A stretch of 10,479 nucleotides of DNA, taken from Paracoccaceae bacterium (GTDB lineage Bacteria > Pseudomonadota > Alphaproteobacteria > Rhodobacterales > Rhodobacteraceae). The stretch covers positions 1 to 10,479 of the forward strand of contig JALVEX010000226.1 in NCBI GenBank assembly GCA_027030435.1, written 5' to 3'. Positions 1-7,021 of the stretch are shown in pieces; the first letter of the stretch is position 1, and each line of letters begins with the position of its first letter. The translations under genes and the position numbers were made by a program. The notes under the pieces were generated by a model. The model was given only the letters and a program-made list of their open reading frames with translations. It made no database searches and was not told where the DNA came from.

Positions 1-666
1 CGCCTCATCTATGGCGCTCAGAATACCGTCGGCATCGCTTTCGCCACAACGCTGATCGCCTTTTTCACTGGCGGCTCGCTCGGTTTTCTGGCGGCAACGA
101 TCGGCGGCTGGCTCGATCAGCTTCTTTCGCGTGGCATTGATGTGCTGATGGCCATTCCGGCGCTCATCTTCGCGCTGCTGCTGATGACGATCGCCTCCGC
201 CTGGGCCGGTTCGGAGCGCTGGATGCTCACGCTCTACATGGTGCTCATCATCGCCCTGATCGATGCAACCCGGGTGTTTCGCCTCGCCCGCGCGGTGGCG
301 GGCAATATCGTGGTCATGGATTACTTCGAGGCGGCAAAGCTCAGGGGCGAGCGCCTGCCCTATCTGATCTTCCGCGAGATCCTGCCCAATGCCACGGCGC
401 CCCTGCTGGCGGAATTCGGGCTGAGGTTCTGCTTCGTGTTTCTCACCATCGCGGCCCTCTCATTCCTCGGCATCGGCATCCAGCCACCGCTGGCGGACTG
501 GGGTACGATGGTGAAGGATCTCGCGCAATTCATAAATTTCGCCGCCTTCAGCCCGCTCACCGCCGCCCTGCCGCTGATGGCCGCCGGCGCCATCGCGCTG
601 CTGACTGTGGCCGTCAATTTCATCGTGGACTGGATGCTGCAGAAATCATCGGGGCTGAAGGAATGA
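1..666 (+). CDS. ABC peptide/opine importer, inner-membrane permease (DppC-like), 5' truncated
   Basis: Reading frame 1 is open from the first base to a TGA at 664-666, so the N-terminus lies outside the window and 221 residues are visible. The product is a BPD_transp_1-type permease that forms half of the channel of a dipeptide/oligopeptide/opine importer in the cytoplasmic membrane. The fragment has several hydrophobic segments. It carries the EAA loop that docks on the ATPase at fragment residues about 110-140, starting EAAKLRG and continuing to REILPN, followed by the typical SFLGIGIQPP and DWGTMV stretches of the DppC side. Its stop overlaps the start of the ATPase gene by 4 nt (ATGA), which suggests translational coupling. 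The substrate cannot be read from the sequence. A DppB-like partner permease is expected just upstream of the window. Family assignment is secure; DppC rather than DppB type is likely from the motifs. Confidence 0.94.
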   Translation, partial: RLIYGAQNTVGIAFATTLIAFFTGGSLGFLAATIGGWLDQLLSRGIDVLMAIPALIFALLLMTIASAWAGSERWMLTLYMVLIIALIDATRVFRLARAVAGNIVVMDYFEAAKLRGERLPYLIFREILPNATAPLLAEFGLRFCFVFLTIAALSFLGIGIQPPLADWGTMVKDLAQFINFAAFSPLTAALPLMAAGAIALLTVAVNFIVDWMLQKSSGLKE

Positions 667-2309
667 GCGTGCCGCTGCTGAAAATCCGCGATATCCGCAT
701 CGAGGGGCGTGCAGATGAGGAATGGCTGCCGATCATCAGGGGTGTGAGCCTTGATCTCGCGAAAGGCGAGGTGCTCGGGCTGATCGGCGAATCCGGGGCG
801 GGGAAATCCACGCTCGGCCTCGCGGCCATGGGCTATACGCGCGATGGCTGCCGCATCACCGGCGGTTCGGTAGCGTTTGACGGCATCGATCTCGTGCAGG
901 CCCCGGCCGGTGTGAAGCGCGGGCTTCTGGGCCGGCGGATCGCCTATGTGGCGCAATCGGCGGCGGCCAGTTTCAACCCGGCGCACCGGATTCTCGATCA
1001 ATGCGTCGAGGCGCCTGTGGTGCACGGGGTGATGAGCCGCAGGGAGGCCGAGGCGGAAGCGATGGAGCTTTACCGCCGCCTGCGCCTGCCCGATCCCGAG
1101 GTGATCGGCTTTCGCTATCCCCATCAGGTTTCGGGTGGCCAACTCCAGCGCGCCATGACCGCGATGGCCATGGCCTGCAAGCCCGATCTCATCATATTCG
1201 ACGAGCCAACAACCGCGCTTGACGTTACCACCCAGATCGAGGTGCTGGCGGCGATCCGCGATATTGTCGAGCAATTCGGCACGGCGGCGATCTACATCAC
1301 CCATGATCTGGCGGTGGTGGCGCAGATGGCCGATCGCATCAAGGTGCTGCTGCGCGGCGAGGAGGTGGAAGAGGCCGATACCCGCACCATGCTCGCCGCG
1401 CCGCGCGAGGAATACACGAAATCGCTCTGGGCCGTGCGCAGCTTCCAGCGCCCGCCAAAGCCTGCCGTGACCGGAGGGGAATCACCGCTCATCGCCCTGC
1501 GCAACATCACCGCCGCCTATGGCAAGGCGCCGGTGCTGCACGATGTGAGCTTCGATATCCATGCCGGGCGCACGGTGGCGGTGGTGGGGGAATCGGGCTC
1601 GGGCAAATCCACCGCCGCGCGGGTGATCACCGGGCTCCTGCCGCCCTCGCGGGGCGAGGTCCTGTTCGAAGGCGAGGCCCTGCCCGCAAGCTACAAGGGG
1701 CGCAGCCGCGATCAGTTGCGCCAGATCCAGATGATTTATCAGATGGCCGATACCGCGCTCAATCCGAGCCGGACGATCGGCGATATCATCGGCCGCCCGG
1801 TGCAGTTCTATCTGGGCCTCACGGGGCAGGAGAAGCGCCGCCGGGTGGAGGAGCTGCTGGAGCAGATCGAGCTTGATCCCGGCGAATACTTCAACCGCCT
1901 TCCCGGCGAGCTTTCCGGCGGCCAGAAGCAGCGCGTCGGAATCGCGCGCGCGCTTGCCGCCGAGCCGCGCTTCATCATCTGCGATGAGGTCACGAGCGCG
2001 CTCGATCAGCTGGTGGCGGAGGGGATCCTGAAGCTTCTCGCCCGGCTCCAGGATGAACTGGGGCTTGCCTACATGTTCATCACCCATGATCTGGCCACCG
2101 TGCGCGCCATTGCCGATGAGGTGGTGGTGATGAAGGATGGCCGGGTTGTGGAGGCGGGGGGGAAGGACGAGATGTTCCGCCCGCCCCACCATCCCTATAC
2201 CGATCTCCTGCTGAGTTCGGTGCCGGAAATGGATCCCGACTGGCTGAGCCGCCTGCTCGCCCGGCGCGCAGAGGGTGAAATTCGGCATCACCGGGCAGAT
2301 GGGGTATAA
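663..2309 (+). CDS. ABC importer ATPase with two fused nucleotide-binding domains (DppD-DppF type)
   Basis: This 548-residue cytoplasmic ATPase powers the adjacent permease. Two complete ABC domains lie in tandem. Domain 1 has Walker A GESGAGKST (42-50), signature SGGQ (157-160), Walker B ending FDEP with D180/E181, and switch H214. Domain 2 has Walker A GESGSGKST (309-317), signature LSGGQ (417-421), Walker B CDEV with D441/E442, and switch H475. Each domain ends in the oligopeptide-transporter C-terminal pattern (EYTKSLW near 245; HHPYTDLLLSSVP near the end). Fusion of the DppD and DppF equivalents is common in proteobacterial peptide, microcin (YejF-like), glutathione and opine importers. 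One small oddity is V443 after the second Walker B, where most relatives of domain 1 type have P. Both catalytic glutamates and both H-switches are present, so both sites look hydrolysis-competent. The ATG start overlaps the permease stop. Confidence 0.96.
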   Translation: MSVPLLKIRDIRIEGRADEEWLPIIRGVSLDLAKGEVLGLIGESGAGKSTLGLAAMGYTRDGCRITGGSVAFDGIDLVQAPAGVKRGLLGRRIAYVAQSAAASFNPAHRILDQCVEAPVVHGVMSRREAEAEAMELYRRLRLPDPEVIGFRYPHQVSGGQLQRAMTAMAMACKPDLIIFDEPTTALDVTTQIEVLAAIRDIVEQFGTAAIYITHDLAVVAQMADRIKVLLRGEEVEEADTRTMLAAPREEYTKSLWAVRSFQRPPKPAVTGGESPLIALRNITAAYGKAPVLHDVSFDIHAGRTVAVVGESGSGKSTAARVITGLLPPSRGEVLFEGEALPASYKGRSRDQLRQIQMIYQMADTALNPSRTIGDIIGRPVQFYLGLTGQEKRRRVEELLEQIELDPGEYFNRLPGELSGGQKQRVGIARALAAEPRFIICDEVTSALDQLVAEGILKLLARLQDELGLAYMFITHDLATVRAIADEVVVMKDGRVVEAGGKDEMFRPPHHPYTDLLLSSVPEMDPDWLSRLLARRAEGEIRHHRADGV

Positions 2310-2329
2310 CCCGAATCAATGCGAAATCC

Positions 2330-2343
2330 GGTGCGTGGGCACC
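2330..2343 (+). other. Small intercistronic hairpin before the binding-protein gene
   Basis: The 60-nt gap between the ATPase gene and the binding-protein gene contains GGTGC, loop GTGG, then GCACC: a perfect 5-bp stem with a 4-nt loop. No T-run follows, so it is not a terminator. In importer operons such hairpins can mark mRNA processing or 5'-end protection that lets the binding protein be made in excess of the membrane parts. That role here is inference from position, and a stem this short could be chance. Confidence 0.3.
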
Positions 2344-2369
2344 AGTAAAACAACCAGGGAGAAGATGAC

Positions 2370-3914
2370 ATGACACAGATCAGCAGACGCGGCCTTCTGA
2401 GAACAGGTGTGGCAGCCGCCGTGCTGTCGGCCACCGGGCTGCCGCTTCGCGCCGAGCCGAAGCGCGGAGGGCGGCTTGTCGTGGGGCTTTCGGGCGCCAA
2501 TACGTCAGACAGTTTCGACGCGCGCACCCATTCCGACATCTTCATGATCACGGTCGGTCAGGGCACGGTTTTCGATTGCCTGACGGAAGTGGCCGCCGAC
2601 GGCTCGCTCGTGGGCGAGCTTGCGGAGAGCTGGGAGGCGACCCCGGATGCCAAGGTCTGGACATTCAACCTGCGCAAGGGGGTCACCTTCCACAACGGCA
2701 AGCCCTTCGGCGCCGATGACGTGATCGAATCTCTCAAGATGCATGTCGAGGAAGGGGCGAAATCCGCGGCCAAGCCGATCGTTTCGCCGATCACCGAGAT
2801 GAAGAAGCTCGGCGATCACCAGATCCAGTTCACACTTGAGGCGGGCAATGCCGATTTCCCCTATCTGCTTTCCGATTATCATCTGCTGATCTATCCCGCC
2901 GGCCAGATCGAAGAGGCGATCGCCAAGGGGATCGGCACCGGGCTCTACAGGACGGTGAGCTTCGATCCAGGCGTGCGCTTTGTCGGCAAGCGGGTGGACA
3001 GCCATTACAAGGATGGCAAGGCCGGGTGGTTCGACGAGGTGGAATATATCGCCATCAACGATACCAACGCCCGCATGAATGCGCTGATGACGGGACAGGT
3101 CGATGCCGTCAACCGGATCGATTTCAAGACGGAAGCCCTGATGAAGGCCAATCCGCAGATCGAGATTCTGGAAGTGACAGGCAACCGCCATTTCACCTTC
3201 CCGATGCTGACCAAGGTGCCGCCCTTCGATAATGTCGATGTGCGCAAGGCGCTCAAATATGCCATCAACCGCGAGGAGATGGTTAAGAAGATCCTGCAGG
3301 GGCATGGCCGCGTGGCCTATGATTCCCCGATCGGGCCGGCAAACCAGTATTTCTACGCCGACATGCCGCCGATCCCCTATGATCCCGACAAGGCGAAATT
3401 CCACCTGAAGAAGGCCGGCTATGACAAGCTCGATATCGATCTGCACGCATCTTCCGCCGCATTCGACGGCGCGGTTGATGCCGCCCAGCTCTATCAGGCT
3501 TCGGCCCGGCCGGCGGGGATCAATATCAACGTGGTGCAGGAGCCGGCGGATGGCTACTGGTCGAACGTGTGGCTGAAAAAGCCCTTCTGCGCCGCCTACT
3601 GGGGCGGCCGGCCGACGGAAGACTGGATGTTCTCCACCGCCTACAAGGCCGGCGCGCCCTGGAATGACAGCCAGTGGGATGATCCGGAATTCCAGGAGCT
3701 TCTGAAGAAGGGCCGCTCCGAGCTCGACAGCGAAAAGCGCCGCGCGATCTATTACCGGATGCAGGAAATCCTGCGCGATCGCGGCGGCGTGATCATCCCG
3801 ATGTATGCCAATTTCGTGCAGGCGGTGAACACGAAGATCGGCCATGAAAATCCGATCGGCAACGTGAGCGAGATGGATAACGCCCGCCTCGCCGAGCGCT
3901 GGTGGATGAAATAG
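2370..3914 (+). CDS. Periplasmic solute-binding protein of the peptide/opine ABC importer (SBP family 5), Tat-exported
   Basis: The 514-residue product captures the ligand in the periplasm and delivers it to the permease. The N-terminus has the twin-arginine motif SRRGLLR (residues 5-11), an Ala/Leu-rich hydrophobic stretch, and a likely cleavage after LRA near residue 28. This points to Tat export as a folded protein. The SBP_bac_5 core is clear: ELAESWEATPD, WTFNLRKGVTFHNGKPF with ADDV, ALKYAINREEMV, and near the C-terminus EPADGYWSNVWLKKPF and YWGGRPTEDWMFS. Length fits the family (500-540). The ATG has a good Shine-Dalgarno, AGGGAGAAG at 2356-2364, five bases upstream. An ATG at 2365 is out of frame and stops at once. 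The gene is last in its operon, 60 nt behind the ATPase and just before a strong terminator. Ligand specificity (dipeptide, oligopeptide, opine) cannot be told. Confidence 0.95.
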   Translation: MTQISRRGLLRTGVAAAVLSATGLPLRAEPKRGGRLVVGLSGANTSDSFDARTHSDIFMITVGQGTVFDCLTEVAADGSLVGELAESWEATPDAKVWTFNLRKGVTFHNGKPFGADDVIESLKMHVEEGAKSAAKPIVSPITEMKKLGDHQIQFTLEAGNADFPYLLSDYHLLIYPAGQIEEAIAKGIGTGLYRTVSFDPGVRFVGKRVDSHYKDGKAGWFDEVEYIAINDTNARMNALMTGQVDAVNRIDFKTEALMKANPQIEILEVTGNRHFTFPMLTKVPPFDNVDVRKALKYAINREEMVKKILQGHGRVAYDSPIGPANQYFYADMPPIPYDPDKAKFHLKKAGYDKLDIDLHASSAAFDGAVDAAQLYQASARPAGININVVQEPADGYWSNVWLKKPFCAAYWGGRPTEDWMFSTAYKAGAPWNDSQWDDPEFQELLKKGRSELDSEKRRAIYYRMQEILRDRGGVIIPMYANFVQAVNTKIGHENPIGNVSEMDNARLAERWWMK

Positions 3915-3943
3915 GCGGAATCTCTGATCCGCGCCAATGCAGG

Positions 3944-3977
3944 AGCGCCCCGGATGGCCGGGGCGCTTCTTCTTTTT
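3944..3977 (+). terminator. Rho-independent terminator of the ABC importer operon
   Basis: A perfect 10-bp GC-rich stem (AGCGCCCCGG, 3944-3953, pairing with CCGGGGCGCT, 3958-3967) closes a 4-nt loop ATGG and is followed by a T-rich tract ending in five T (3967-3977). It begins 29 nt after the binding-protein stop codon and separates the importer operon from the rimP operon promoter, which starts about 20 bp further on. Confidence 0.92.
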
Positions 3978-3996
3978 GCGTCCGGGCAGGCAGGCC

Positions 3997-4025
3997 TTGC
4001 AGACTCGCCCCGATGGGCCTATATG
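3997..4025 (+). promoter_or_regulatory. Predicted sigma70-type promoter of the rimP-nusA-ylxR-infB operon
   Basis: A -35 box TTGCAG (3997-4002) is separated by exactly 17 bp from a -10 box TATATG (4020-4025). Transcription would start near 4031-4033, giving a leader of about 85 nt before rimP. The -35 box keeps the TTG core, and TATAT-type -10 boxes are usual for alphaproteobacterial housekeeping promoters. The position between the upstream terminator and rimP supports it. The exact start site is inferred from box spacing. Confidence 0.75.
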
Positions 4026-4031
4026 AGTGCC

Positions 4032-4116
4032 AACAGCGGCGCGTTGGTTTCCACCCCAACGCTCCACCGGGAAAGAGCAACGGGCCGCGCGCCCGTTTTT
4101 TTGTGTCTGGAGAACC
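4032..4116 (+). promoter_or_regulatory. Structured 5' leader of rimP (candidate attenuator leader)
   Basis: Between the predicted transcription start and the rimP ATG lie two hairpins. The first is a perfect 7-bp stem, GCGTTGG (4041-4047) pairing with CCAACGC (4056-4062) across an 8-nt loop. The second is the intrinsic terminator at 4079-4102. An alternative pairing, GGCGCG (4038-4043) with CGCGCC (4088-4093), would break both the first stem and the right arm of the terminator, so it could act as an antiterminator. UUUCC in the first loop (4048-4052) could also pair with GGAAA (4070-4074). The rimP Shine-Dalgarno GGAGAA (4109-4114) lies past the terminator. The hairpins are read directly from the sequence; attenuation is inference. 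Confidence 0.55.
4079..4102 (+). terminator. Intrinsic terminator inside the rimP leader (putative attenuator)
   Basis: AACGGGC (4079-4085) pairs with GCCCGTT (4091-4097) across the loop CGCGC and is followed by an unbroken run of seven T (4096-4102, the first bases shared with the stem). This is a textbook intrinsic terminator shape. It lies downstream of the predicted operon promoter and only 14 nt before the rimP start codon. It therefore cannot be the end of the ABC operon, which already has its own stronger terminator at 3944-3977, and is best read as a premature terminator controlling the housekeeping operon. Confidence 0.78.
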
Positions 4117-4719
4117 ATGAACGATCTGATCGCAAAAGCCGCCATTGATCGCCGCCTTGCCGAGATCATCAGGCCCGTTGTCGAGGGCCTGGGATACGAG
4201 CTTGTGCGCGTGCGCCTGATGGGCGGGAAAGGCAAGACGGTGCAGGTCATGGCCGATCGCCCGGAGGGGGGGATCGAGGTCGATGACTGCGCCCGTATCT
4301 CGAACGAGCTTTCCGCCGTTCTCGATGTGGAGGATCCGATCGAGGAGGCCTATTCGCTCGAGGTTTCGAGCCCCGGCATCGATCGCCCGCTTACCCGCCT
4401 CAAGGATTTCGAGGATTGGCAGGGCTATGAGGCCAAGCTCGAAACGGCCGATCTGATCGACGGGCGCCGCCGCTTTCGCGGCGAGCTGCGCGGCGTCGAG
4501 GGCGATGAGGTGCTGATCGATATTCCCGCCGGCGGCGAGAAGGGCGAGACCATCACCATCGGGCTGAAGTTCGATTGGCTCTCGGATGCCAAGCTCGTGC
4601 TCACCGATGATCTGATCCGCGAGATGCTGCGCCAGCGCAAGGCGGCCGGCGCGCTCGATGAAGAGAAATTCGACACCATAGAAACGGAAAGCCCCGAAAC
4701 CGGGGAAGAAGAGGACTGA
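4117..4719 (+). CDS. rimP: Ribosome maturation factor RimP
   Basis: RimP binds the small-subunit precursor and helps late 30S assembly in the cytoplasm. The 200-residue product has the two-domain RimP layout. The N-terminal domain (about 1-90) reads LAEIIRPVVEGLGYELV and ends in the hallmark YSLEVSSPGIDRPL. A C-terminal SH3-like barrel (about 95-165) is followed by an acidic tail ETGEEED. The ATG at 4117 is chosen because GGAGAA lies two bases upstream and the family starts here. The same frame runs open back to a GTG at 4027, but that lies at the predicted transcription start and would read through the leader terminator. rimP is first in the operon, with nusA 2 nt downstream, as is usual across bacteria. 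Aspartate is mostly GAT (17 of 21 codons by my count), and GATC occurs 14 times in 603 bp. Confidence 0.97.
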   Translation: MNDLIAKAAIDRRLAEIIRPVVEGLGYELVRVRLMGGKGKTVQVMADRPEGGIEVDDCARISNELSAVLDVEDPIEEAYSLEVSSPGIDRPLTRLKDFEDWQGYEAKLETADLIDGRRRFRGELRGVEGDEVLIDIPAGGEKGETITIGLKFDWLSDAKLVLTDDLIREMLRQRKAAGALDEEKFDTIETESPETGEEED

Positions 4720-4721
4720 AC

Positions 4722-6368
4722 ATGGCCATTACCAGTGCAAACCAGCTCGAGCTTCTGCAGACCGCCGAGGCCGTTGCCCGCGAGAAGATGATCGATCCCG
4801 AACTGGTGATCGAAGCGATGGAAGAGAGCCTCGCCCGGGCGGCGAAGAGCCGCTACGGCGCGGATATGGACATCCGCGTTTCCATCGATCGCAAGACGGG
4901 CAAGGCCACCTTCACCCGCGTGCGCACGGTGGTGGAAGATGACGAACTGGAAAACCACCAGGCCGAGATGACGGTGGAAGAGGCCCGCCAGTACATGGAG
5001 GATCCCAAGGTCGGCGATACTTTCGTGGAAGAGGTGCCGCCGGTGGAGATGGGCCGCATCGCCGCCCAGAGCGCCAAGCAGGTGATCCTGCAGAAGGTGC
5101 GCGAGGCCGAGCGCGAGCGCCAGTACGAGGAATTCAAGGATCGTGTCGGCACTATCATCAATGGCGTGGTGAAGCGCGAGGAATACGGCAATGTGATCGT
5201 GGACGTGGGCCGGGGCGAAGCCATCCTGCGCCGCAACGAGAAGATCGGCCGCGAGAGCTACCGCCCCAATGATCGCCTCCGCGCCTATGTGAAGGATGTG
5301 CGCCGCGAGGCCCGCGGGCCGCAGATCTTCCTTTCGCGCACCGATCCGCAGTTCATGGCCGAGCTTTTCAAGATGGAGGTGCCGGAGATCTACGATGGCA
5401 TCATCGAGATCAAGGCCGTGGCCCGCGATCCCGGCTCGCGCGCGAAGATCGCCGTTGTTTCCTACGATAACTCGATCGATCCCGTGGGCGCCTGCGTGGG
5501 CATGCGCGGCTCGCGCGTGCAGGCCGTGGTGAACGAGCTTCAGGGCGAGAAGATCGACATCATCCCCTGGAGCGAGGATCAGCCCACCTTCCTCGTGAAC
5601 GCCCTGCAGCCCGCCGAGGTGACGAAGGTCGTGCTCGATGAGGAGGCCGGGAAGATCGAGGTGGTGGTGCCCGACGATCAGCTTTCGCTGGCGATCGGCC
5701 GGCGCGGGCAGAACGTGCGCCTTGCGAGCCAGCTCACCGGGCTTGATATCGATATCCTCACCGAGGCCGAGGAAAGCGAGCGCCGGCAGAAGGAATTCGC
5801 CGAGCGGACCCAGCTTTTCATGGACAAGCTCGATCTCGACGAATTCTTCGCCCAGCTTCTGGTGGCCGAAGGCTTCACCACCCTTGAGGAGGTGGCCTAT
5901 GTGGATCTCGACGAACTGCTGGTGATCGATGGCGTGGACGAGGAAACGGCGAAGGAGCTTCAGGCCCGCGCCCGCGATCAGCTTGAAGCGGCCAACCGCA
6001 AGGCGCTCGAGCACGCCCGCGAGCTTGGCGTGGAAGACAGCCTCGTGAATTTCGAGGGCCTCACGCCGCAGATGATCGAGGCCTTGGCCGAAGACGGCAT
6101 CAAGACGCTCGAGGATTTCGCCACCTGCGCCGATTGGGAGCTTGCCGGCGGCTGGACGACCGTTGACGGCGAGCGGGTGAAGGACGAGGGCCTTCTCGAG
6201 AAATTCGACATGTCGCTGGAAGAAGCCCAGGATCTGATCATGACGGCGCGCGTGGCGCTGGGCTGGGTGGATCCGGCCGATCTGGAAAAAGCCTCCGAAG
6301 AGGGGGAAGAAGGCGAAAGCGAAGGAGCCGAAGCCGACGAGGAAGCCGAGAAGGAGGCCGAAGCCTGA
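4722..6368 (+). CDS. nusA: Transcription termination/antitermination factor NusA
   Basis: NusA binds RNA polymerase and nascent RNA, promoting pausing and intrinsic termination, and joins rRNA antitermination complexes. The 548-residue product has the full alphaproteobacterial layout. The polymerase-binding N-terminal domain (1 to about 130) starts with QLELLQTAEAVAREKMI. The S1 domain begins near VGTIINGVV (142). KH1 has GACVGMRG (256-263) and KH2 has AIGRRGQNVR (324-333). Two acidic helix-hairpin-helix repeats follow: AR1 about 366-425 (LLVAEGFTTLEEVAYV) and AR2 about 444-515 (MIEALAEDGIKTLEDFA). The last 28 residues are an Ala/Glu-rich low-complexity tail. The Shine-Dalgarno AGAGGA (4709-4714) sits in the end of rimP, 7 nt before the ATG. 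NusA can autoregulate its operon in E. coli, so the leader terminator is a plausible target here (inference). Confidence 0.98.
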   Translation: MAITSANQLELLQTAEAVAREKMIDPELVIEAMEESLARAAKSRYGADMDIRVSIDRKTGKATFTRVRTVVEDDELENHQAEMTVEEARQYMEDPKVGDTFVEEVPPVEMGRIAAQSAKQVILQKVREAERERQYEEFKDRVGTIINGVVKREEYGNVIVDVGRGEAILRRNEKIGRESYRPNDRLRAYVKDVRREARGPQIFLSRTDPQFMAELFKMEVPEIYDGIIEIKAVARDPGSRAKIAVVSYDNSIDPVGACVGMRGSRVQAVVNELQGEKIDIIPWSEDQPTFLVNALQPAEVTKVVLDEEAGKIEVVVPDDQLSLAIGRRGQNVRLASQLTGLDIDILTEAEESERRQKEFAERTQLFMDKLDLDEFFAQLLVAEGFTTLEEVAYVDLDELLVIDGVDEETAKELQARARDQLEAANRKALEHARELGVEDSLVNFEGLTPQMIEALAEDGIKTLEDFATCADWELAGGWTTVDGERVKDEGLLEKFDMSLEEAQDLIMTARVALGWVDPADLEKASEEGEEGESEGAEADEEAEKEAEA

Positions 6369-6388
6369 AAGCAGGGTTGGCAGGAGAG

Positions 6389-7021
6389 ATGAGCCGCGGC
6401 GGCCGCAGGAAGGATCGCAGCACGCCCGAGCGGCGCTGCATCGTTACCGGCGAGGTGCGCCCGAAGCGGGAGCTTCTGCGCTTTGTCGTCGGCCCGGATG
6501 GCGTGATCGTGCCCGATGTGCTCGAAAAGCTGCCCGGGCGCGGCATCTGGGTCCTGGCGGATCGCAAGGCGCTCGAGGAAGCGATCCGCCGCAAGCTCTT
6601 TTCCCGTGCCGCAAGGATGCAGGTAGAGATCCCCGAAGGGATCGCGGATGAGGTTGAGAAACAGCTCGCCCGGCGCGTGATCGATCTGATCGCCCTTGCG
6701 CGCAAGGCCGGATTGGCGGTAACGGGTTATGAAAAGGTGAAGGGCTGGCTTGAAAGCGGCCGGGCGCGGGTTCTGATTCAGGCCTCAGATGGTTCGGAGC
6801 GGGGAAAATCCCGGCTTCGGCCACCCGAAGGCGGGAATGGCCATATCGGCATTCTTTCGGCCCGGGAATTGGGTTTGGCTTTCGGGCGGGAAAATGTGAT
6901 ACATGGCGCGCTCGCGTCTGGCGGACTCACGACACGTGTTGTAGAGGAAGCGGAAAGGCTCAAGGGCTTGCGGGCAAATCTCGGCGCATCTGGTGCCGGA
7001 AAGGACAAGACGACCACATGA
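6389..7021 (+). CDS. RNA-binding protein: YlxR (DUF448) domain fused to an L7Ae-like domain
   Basis: The 210-residue product sits between nusA and infB, the classic YlxR position. The YlxR domain (about 14-85) shows ERRCIVTGEVRPKRELLRF and the signature GRGIWV (50-55; GRGAYV-type in other bacteria). From about residue 95, RRVIDLIALARKAGLAVTGY and SGRARVLIQASDGS match the L7Ae/YbxF-like RNA-binding fold. In Gram-positives these two domains are usually separate adjacent genes. The Bacillus YlxR has been reported to modulate RNase P; whether that holds here is unknown. Start choice: ATG 6389 gives the family N-terminus MSRGG but AGGAG lies only 2 nt before it. An in-frame TTG at 6377 would add four residues, with GCAGGG directly abutting. 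I prefer 6389. The stop overlaps the infB start by 4 nt. Confidence 0.93.
   Translation: MSRGGRRKDRSTPERRCIVTGEVRPKRELLRFVVGPDGVIVPDVLEKLPGRGIWVLADRKALEEAIRRKLFSRAARMQVEIPEGIADEVEKQLARRVIDLIALARKAGLAVTGYEKVKGWLESGRARVLIQASDGSERGKSRLRPPEGGNGHIGILSARELGLAFGRENVIHGALASGGLTTRVVEEAERLKGLRANLGASGAGKDKTTT

Noticed and set aside
4027..4116. N-terminal extension of rimP from a GTG at 4027
   Set aside because: It lies at or before the predicted transcription start and crosses the leader terminator; the extra residues do not look like RimP, and ATG 4117 has its own Shine-Dalgarno.
4023..4148. Leader ORF starting at ATG 4023 and running through the rimP leader into rimP
   Set aside because: Its ATG lies inside the predicted -10 box, so it would not be on the transcript, and it has no ribosome-binding site.
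2505..4250. 581-codon minus-strand open frame opposite the binding-protein gene
   Set aside because: Shadow of the SBP frame; it also runs across a terminator, promoter and leader of the plus strand.
4692..4705. CCCCG-AAAC-CGGGG hairpin near the end of rimP, next to the nusA ribosome-binding site
   Set aside because: It lies in codons for the acidic RimP tail, has only a 5-bp stem and no T-run, and leaves the nusA Shine-Dalgarno free; coding explains it.
4425..6014. 529-codon minus-strand open frame across rimP/nusA
   Set aside because: His/Leu/Gly-rich antisense shadow caused by codon bias opposite clear nusA; no recognisable domains.
6290..6365. Purine-rich GAAGCC/GAGGCC-like repetition at the end of nusA
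   Set aside because: It is the Ala/Glu-rich NusA tail, a common low-complexity C-terminus in alphaproteobacterial NusA, not a tandem DNA repeat.
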